From Gemmatimonadota bacterium (lineage in GTDB: Bacteria > Gemmatimonadota > Gemmatimonadetes > Gemmatimonadales > Gemmatimonadaceae): a DNA stretch of 10,149 bases. Location of the stretch: NCBI GenBank assembly GCA_947457715.1, contig CANGXK010000055.1, positions 1-10,149 on the forward strand. Direction: 5' to 3'. Positions 6,201 to 10,149 of this stretch are shown piece by piece. Position 1 is the stretch's first letter, and each line of letters opens with the position of its first letter. A program made the translations under genes and the position numbers. The notes under the pieces are model-generated. The model was not told where the DNA came from, ran no database searches, and was given only the letters and a program-made list of their open reading frames with translations.

Positions 6201-6860
6201 ATGTACATCCCGCGTTCCTTCGCCGAGTCGGACCGCGACGCGCTGCACGGGTTCATCGAGCGCCATCCGCTCGGCGCATTGGTCACGGCGTCGGGGACGC
6301 ATGGGTTCTTCGCCACGCACCTGCCCCTGCTGCTCGACCGGGAGCAAGGCCCCTTCGGCGTGCTGCAGGGACATATCGCACGGGCCAATCCCCATCACGA
6401 GCTGGCGGCGAGTGGCGAGTCGGCGCTCGTGATCTTCAGCGGTCCCGACGCGTACGTGACCCCCTCGTGGTATCCGTCGAAGCAGGAGCATGGCAAGGTC
6501 GTGCCGACCTGGAACTACATCGCCGTGCACGCCACTGGTGTGCTGCGCTTCATCGACGATCGCGACTTCCTGATGGCGCATCTTGACCGGCTCACCGACC
6601 GGCACGAGGCGTCGCAGTCGCATCCATGGGCGATGCACGACGCGCCGCTCGACTATCTCGAGCAGCTCGCCCGGGCCACGGTCGGCGTCGAGATCGAGAT
6701 CACGTCGCTCGAGGGCAAGTTCAAGTTGAGTCAGAACCGCAGCGCCGCCGATGCGCATGGCGTGATCGCGGGACTCGAGGCGTCGCCGTCGGCACACGAT
6801 CGGGCAGTGGCGGACGCGATGCGCGATCGTACGCCGCAAAGGCCCGCGTCTCCGGGGTGA
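6201..6860 (+). CDS. PaiB-like FMN-binding split-barrel protein
   Basis: Member of the FMN_bind_2 / PaiB family (COG2808), 219 residues, cytoplasmic, usually homodimeric. Visible marks are MYIPRSF at the N-terminus, GHIARANPHH (57-66), YVTPSWYPSK (85-94), VPTWNYIAVHATG (101-113) and GKFKLSQNR (172-180). In Bacillus, PaiB is described as a negative regulator acting beside the polyamine acetyltransferase PaiA. Elsewhere the family is unstudied and may be a flavin or nucleotide-binding enzyme. No PaiA homologue lies here. It starts 6 nt after argD with a GGCGG stretch in front, so it is probably the last gene of the arginine operon, and a hairpin with a T-rich tail follows at 6882. A link to arginine or polyamine metabolism is suggested only by position. 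Confidence 0.87.
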   Translation: MYIPRSFAESDRDALHGFIERHPLGALVTASGTHGFFATHLPLLLDREQGPFGVLQGHIARANPHHELAASGESALVIFSGPDAYVTPSWYPSKQEHGKVVPTWNYIAVHATGVLRFIDDRDFLMAHLDRLTDRHEASQSHPWAMHDAPLDYLEQLARATVGVEIEITSLEGKFKLSQNRSAADAHGVIAGLEASPSAHDRAVADAMRDRTPQRPASPG

Positions 6861-6881
6861 ACTTTTCGCGTGCCCTAGTGC

Positions 6882-6906
6882 ATTCGCGCCGCATGCGCAA
6901 TATTTT
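6882..6906 (+). terminator. Candidate intrinsic terminator after the argCBD-paiB operon
   Basis: The arm ATTCGCGC (6882-6889, one bulged C) pairs with GCGCAAT (6895-6901) around the loop CGCAT, followed by ATTTT (6902-6906). It lies 21 bp after the paiB stop. The stem is short and the T run only four bases, so strength is uncertain, but it fits the boundary before the pafA-like gene. Confidence 0.4.
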
Positions 6907-7159
6907 CGCTGCCTTCACGTGCCTCCGTGAACGGTGCGGGAGATTCACGCGGTGCGTTCGCGTGTCGTCATCCGCGAAGCACACCGACCTCGCGTGGTTC
7001 GATCACCGGCGGTGTTGCCCCTGTCCTGGCACGTCGATCCGGCGACGTGCTCGAGGCCGGACAGGGCCGCTGGGGGTGCTGTCACGATGCTGCGATGCGC
7101 TTCGCGACTCCGCCTCGCGAAGGTGCAGCGCCTGCGTGCTCCGGCGAATAGCTTTCGGT
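6907..7159. other. Intergenic region with two hairpins ahead of the phosphatase gene
   Basis: No gene is seen; the frames through here give only Arg/Cys-rich noise. It has TTCACG-TGCCTC-CGTGAA (6914-6931) and a compound hairpin. In the latter, the inner arms GCACGTCG (7029-7036) and CGACGTGC (7043-7050) enclose a 6-nt loop. The outer arms CCCTGTCC (7019-7026) and GGACAGGG (7059-7066) add 8 bp. The promoter of the downstream genes is presumably here, but I see no convincing hexamer pair and no PHO-box-like direct repeats. No known riboswitch class is recognised. Confidence 0.5.
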
Positions 7160-8764
7160 ATGCACCCTTCCTGCCCGTCACTCCGCGCATCCGCCCTCGT
7201 CGCGTCGATGCTGCTTGCGGCGCCCAGAGTCGCACCGCTCTCTGCCCAGTCTGCGTCAGGCGCTCCGCCGACACTCGTCGTCCAAATCACCATCGACCAG
7301 CTGCGCCCAGACTACCTCGACAAGTGGTCGTCGCAGTTCACCGGTGGGCTGGCCCGTCTGCTCAAGCAGGGCGCATTCTTCACCAACGCTTCACACGATC
7401 ACGCGACGACCGAAACCGCGCCGGGACATGCGACGCTCTGGTCGGGACGTCATCCCTCGCACACCGGCGTCGTGCTGAACGAAATCGGCGTCGCCGACCC
7501 GCAGTCGCCTCTGCTGTTCGGGCGCGGTGGCGGTGCCTCCCCGTATCGCTTCCGCGGGTCGGCGCTCTTCGACTGGATGCGCTCCCGCGACCAGTTTGCG
7601 CGAGCGCTGTCGGTATCGCGCAAGGATCGCGGCGCGATCCTGCCAGTGGGTCGTGCCAAGCAGCAGGTGTACTGGTATTCACTCGAGGGGCGTTTCACGA
7701 CCAGCCGCTATTACGCCGACACGATTCCCGCGTGGGTGCAGCAGTTCAACGCCCGAAACTTCCTGAAGCCATATCTCGGGGCGGACTGGGATCTGTTGCT
7801 CCCGGCGTCGCAGTATCCGGAGAGGGACTCCGTCGCGATCGAAAGTCAGGGGAAGGGCTACGTGTTCCCGCACAAGCTCGACACGGAGCTGCGTGCCGCC
7901 GGGACCAACTTCACGGATTTTCCGTGGATGGACGATGTTACGGTCGAGATGGCGCTGGCCGGCGTGAATGCCATGGAGCTCGGCAAAGGACCGACGACCG
8001 ACGTGTTGGCCGTCTCCTTGTCGACTACCGACGCCATCGGCCACAAGTACGGTCCCGATTCCCGCGAGCTCCACGATCAGGTCCTGCGGGTGGATCGCGC
8101 ACTCGGCCGGCTCATCGATTCGTTGTATAAGCTGCGCGACTCGACGCGCATCGTCTTTGCGCTTGGCGCAGACCATGGCGTATCGCCGTATCCCGAGGCC
8201 GCGTTCACCGGCACTGACCCGAACCGCGGCCGCGTGAACCCGCAGCCGATCATCGACGCGGCGCGCAGCAGTCTGGCTGCTCGTGGTGTGGAAGGGGACG
8301 CGCTGATGCTGCAGGCCGGTATCGTCTCGCTCGATCGTCGCCGACTGGCGGCAAAGCGGGTGAATGCCGACTCGGTCGTCACCGCGCTTCGTAGCCAGCT
8401 GCTCGCGCTGCCAGGTATGCTGCGCGTCGACCGCGTGCCTTCGCTGGCCGGCCTCGCCGCCAAGGGCGATGTGCTGGCCCGTCGCTGGCTCCACTCGATC
8501 CCCCTCGACTTTCAGGCCGAGCTCACGGTGTCCTTCAAGCCCGGGTACTACTGGTACACGACGCGCTACGCGGCGCATGGCAGTCCCCACGACCTCGATG
8601 CGCGCATTCCGGTGCTGTTCATGGGGCCGATGGTGAAGCCGGGGCGGTACACCTCGCCGATCTACTCGATCGATGTTGCGCCGACGCTGGCTGCCATGCT
8701 GGGCATTGAGCCGACCGAACGGGTGGACGGTCGCGTGCTCACCGACGTGCTGCGCCGACGGTAG
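7160..8764 (+). CDS. Secreted PafA-like alkaline phosphatase
   Basis: Alkaline-phosphatase-superfamily phosphomonoesterase, probably exported, releasing phosphate from organic esters. From the ATG at 7160 it has 534 residues with a signal peptide (about 1-29, hydrophobic SALVASMLLAA, likely cleavage after LSA). Expected zinc ligands are Asp46, Asp291, His295, Asp338, His339 and His473. The nucleophile is Thr86 in TAPGHA. Asn107 and the pair Lys155/Arg157 (SRKDRG) correspond to the PafA monoesterase residues Asn100, Lys162 and Arg164. Spacing matches Elizabethkingia PafA closely (Thr to Asn 21; Asp to Asp 47). The frame is open upstream to 6626, but that part is shadow of paiB and noncoding DNA. 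No clear Shine-Dalgarno sequence is visible. The next gene starts 11 nt after the stop. Nucleotide pyrophosphatase/phosphodiesterase is the alternative call. Confidence 0.87.
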   Translation: MHPSCPSLRASALVASMLLAAPRVAPLSAQSASGAPPTLVVQITIDQLRPDYLDKWSSQFTGGLARLLKQGAFFTNASHDHATTETAPGHATLWSGRHPSHTGVVLNEIGVADPQSPLLFGRGGGASPYRFRGSALFDWMRSRDQFARALSVSRKDRGAILPVGRAKQQVYWYSLEGRFTTSRYYADTIPAWVQQFNARNFLKPYLGADWDLLLPASQYPERDSVAIESQGKGYVFPHKLDTELRAAGTNFTDFPWMDDVTVEMALAGVNAMELGKGPTTDVLAVSLSTTDAIGHKYGPDSRELHDQVLRVDRALGRLIDSLYKLRDSTRIVFALGADHGVSPYPEAAFTGTDPNRGRVNPQPIIDAARSSLAARGVEGDALMLQAGIVSLDRRRLAAKRVNADSVVTALRSQLLALPGMLRVDRVPSLAGLAAKGDVLARRWLHSIPLDFQAELTVSFKPGYYWYTTRYAAHGSPHDLDARIPVLFMGPMVKPGRYTSPIYSIDVAPTLAAMLGIEPTERVDGRVLTDVLRRR

Positions 8765-8775
8765 GTGGGAGTGTC

Positions 8776-9360
8776 ATGGGCATCGACCGCGCCTTCGATG
8801 CGCTGCGTTTCGGCGCTCGGACGTTGAACCTGCGTGGACTGCAGCCCACCGCCTCGCAGGCCGCGACGCTGGCCGACTCCTGGCTTCGGCAGCAGCAGGT
8901 GCTGGGCGTCGATGAGGCGCTGGTCATCACCGGTCGTGGGAACAACAGCGTGGACGGTTACTCACCGGTGCGGGAGGCGATCGTGAAGCTGCTGCCGTCG
9001 TTGCGGCAGCGGAACGTGATCACCGGCTACGCCGAGCACACACCGGGGTCGTTCGTGGTCACCTTCGCGCCGATGCGTGCCCTGTTCGAAACGCCAAGGC
9101 GTCGGCGCGAGCGGGTGATTGCCAAACCGGTGCCACCGTCGCTCGCGGCGCTGAACGAGGAAACGGTACGGCAGTTGCGCGACGTGGCCGAGATCTCGCT
9201 GGCGGTGCTCGGCGTTCAGTCGCCGACGGCGCTGCAGCTCGAGGACGAAATGCAGCGTCAGTTTGCGGTGCTCAGTGCGGCCCTGCCCGACGATGGCGAT
9301 CGCGAAGCGCTGCTGCAGCAGGCGCTGAGGCGCGCCGCCGAAGCGTACGAAGCGGGGTAA
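8776..9360 (+). CDS. Smr-domain-like protein with altered signature motifs
   Basis: 194-residue cytoplasmic protein. Residues about 17-98 follow the Smr (MutS2 C-terminal) domain pattern: LNLRG (17-21) where the family has LDLHG, a helix, VITGRGNNS (50-58) where it has HGKGxxS, then GYSPVREAIVKLL (61-73) and a final strand FVVTFAP (93-99). Smr domains bind or nick nucleic acid. Here the usual His of DLHG is Arg and the usual His of HGxG is Thr. Residues about 105-194 are charged and helical (RRRRER near 108-113) with no family I recognise. It starts 11 nt after the phosphatase with GGGAG in front, and the M28 gene follows 51 nt after its stop, so it is probably cotranscribed with both. The fold call is by pattern recognition only. 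Confidence 0.65.
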   Translation: MGIDRAFDALRFGARTLNLRGLQPTASQAATLADSWLRQQQVLGVDEALVITGRGNNSVDGYSPVREAIVKLLPSLRQRNVITGYAEHTPGSFVVTFAPMRALFETPRRRRERVIAKPVPPSLAALNEETVRQLRDVAEISLAVLGVQSPTALQLEDEMQRQFAVLSAALPDDGDREALLQQALRRAAEAYEAG

Positions 9361-9399
9361 GTTACGACAGCGTTTCGTCTGGATGGTTTCCACCCCACC

Positions 9400-9403
9400 G
9401 GAG
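9400..9403 (+). promoter_or_regulatory. Shine-Dalgarno of the M28 peptidase (decides the GTG start)
   Basis: GGAG lies 8 nt before the GTG at 9412-9414. ATG codons nearby (9383, 9407) are in other frames, and the 9407 frame soon stops, so the GTG is the only well-placed start. Confidence 0.6.
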
Positions 9404-9411
9404 TTCATGTC

Positions 9412-10149
9412 GTGTCCGTTTCCCGCACCACGGCGCTGGCGATGACCAGTGCCCTCGCGCTTGCCGCGCCGCTGTCATCGGCGCTCGTCCCCTCGGTGTT
9501 GTCGGCGCAGAGCCCCACGACGATGCCCGGCTATTCGCCGAGTGCGGCGGCGACGCAACGGCGCCTCGAGCAGGAGGCCATTCAGGCGCCACAGGCCACG
9601 CGGGCGCGGACGCACTCCGCCGCACTGTCGAAGGAGCCGCACGTGGCCGGCACGCCGGCCCAGAAGCGCACCGCCGACTACGTGATCGCCCAGATGAAGG
9701 CGATGGGGCTCGAGACCGAGTTGCGCAGCTACGACGTGTATCTGCCACACGCCACCGGCGTGAAGATTACGCGTATGGGTCGCGACACAATGGTGCTCGA
9801 TCTGCAGGAGCCGGGCATCCCGAGCGATCCCTCCACGATGCTGCCGCAGTATCTCCCGGTGAACGGCTACGGGGGCGCGGGCGTGGGTGAAGGCGAACTG
9901 GTGTTCGTGAACTTCGGTCTGATCGAGGACTACGCCACGCTCGATTCGATGGGCGTGTCGGTGAAGGGCAAGGTGGTGCTGGCGCGGTATGGGCGGAGTT
10001 TCCGCGGCATCAAGTCGCGAGAGGCCGAAAAGCGTGGGGCGGTGGCGGTGCTGATCTATACGGATCCGCTCGATGATGGCTTCGTGCAGGGCGATGTGTA
10101 CCCCGAAGGGCCGATGCGTCCGCTGCGGGGCTTACAGCGCGGTAGTGTG
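9412..10149 (+). CDS. Secreted M28 metallopeptidase, glutamate carboxypeptidase II (PSMA)-like; 3' end beyond the window
   Basis: The first 246 codons of an exopeptidase gene that runs off the window. GTG at 9412 starts a signal peptide (hydrophobic about 6-30, likely cut after VLSA at 32), so the protein is exported. PHVAGTPAQKRTADYVIAQM (77-96) matches the N-terminal segment of glutamate carboxypeptidase II relatives, where residues just before the protease-associated domain read PHLAGT. Residues about 160-246 are the protease-associated domain: LVFVNFGLIEDY, then GKVVLARYGRSFRG (186-199), GAVAVLIYTDP (209-219) and LQRGSV (241-246), all close to PSMA. The zinc ligands of the M28 catalytic domain lie beyond the window. 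Substrates in this family are peptides with acidic or other C-terminal residues; that is not readable here. It is third after the phosphatase and the Smr-like gene, suggesting a nutrient-scavenging unit. Confidence 0.88.
   Translation, partial: MSVSRTTALAMTSALALAAPLSSALVPSVLSAQSPTTMPGYSPSAAATQRRLEQEAIQAPQATRARTHSAALSKEPHVAGTPAQKRTADYVIAQMKAMGLETELRSYDVYLPHATGVKITRMGRDTMVLDLQEPGIPSDPSTMLPQYLPVNGYGGAGVGEGELVFVNFGLIEDYATLDSMGVSVKGKVVLARYGRSFRGIKSREAEKRGAVAVLIYTDPLDDGFVQGDVYPEGPMRPLRGLQRGSV

Noticed and set aside
5157..6839. 560-residue open frame on the minus strand across argD and paiB
   Set aside because: Arg/His-rich composition and full overlap with two genes carrying clear catalytic motifs; a GC-rich antisense shadow.
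6914..6931. TTCACG/CGTGAA hairpin as a terminator
   Set aside because: No T tract follows it, and the hairpin at 6882-6901 with ATTTT is the better candidate.
7019..7110. Cobalamin-type or other known riboswitch before the phosphatase
   Set aside because: The hairpins and G/C-rich tracts do not contain the conserved core motifs of any class I can recall.
6626..7159. 178-residue upstream extension of the phosphatase frame
   Set aside because: Its first part overlaps paiB, the rest is Arg/Cys-rich noise without similarity, and a proper signal peptide begins at 7160.
6934..8130. 398-residue plus-strand frame across the gap and pafA-like gene
   Set aside because: Arg-rich shadow of the phosphatase frame; no domain recognisable.

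Overview
The window comes from a high-GC bacterial chromosome. The arginine genes, the PafA-like phosphatase, the PSMA-like M28 peptidase and signal peptides ending in an Ala-Gln pair together suggest Gemmatimonadota (Gemmatimonas-like). This assignment is inference from recalled gene content and intergenic repeat style, not from a search.

Layout. Positions 1-241 hold no gene. They carry a nested inverted-repeat element with GAT motifs at an exact 10-nt period. Next is a leftward operon, read from high to low coordinates: argR (2870-2412), argH (2345-918) and a HAD-superfamily sugar-phosphatase-like gene (937-242) that overlaps the end of argH. A divergent control region (2871-2988) separates it from a rightward operon: argC, argB, argD and a paiB-like FMN-binding gene (about 2989-6860). 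The control region has a perfect TTGACA hexamer and three in-phase TGCA half-sites that look like an ArgR operator. A 299-bp gap with hairpins follows. After it come a secreted PafA-like alkaline phosphatase, a small Smr-domain protein with altered signature motifs, and the first 246 codons of a secreted M28 glutamate-carboxypeptidase-II-like peptidase that runs off the window.

How the genes work together. ArgB, ArgC and ArgD carry out steps 2-4 of arginine biosynthesis (N-acetylglutamate to N-acetylornithine). ArgH performs the last step (argininosuccinate to arginine plus fumarate). ArgR, beside the shared operator, probably represses both arms when arginine is plentiful. Genes for N-acetylglutamate formation (argA/argJ), ornithine or acetylornithine transcarbamylation (argF type) and argininosuccinate synthesis (argG) are not in the window. 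The right-hand third concerns scavenging outside the cytoplasm (phosphate esters and peptides) and looks like a separate transcription unit.

No defence system, insertion sequence, CRISPR array or rRNA/tRNA gene is supported. Most of the window is ordinary core metabolism. The less ordinary signals are the repeat element at 59-201, the operator/start arrangement at argC, the heptad repeat before argB and the degenerate Smr protein.
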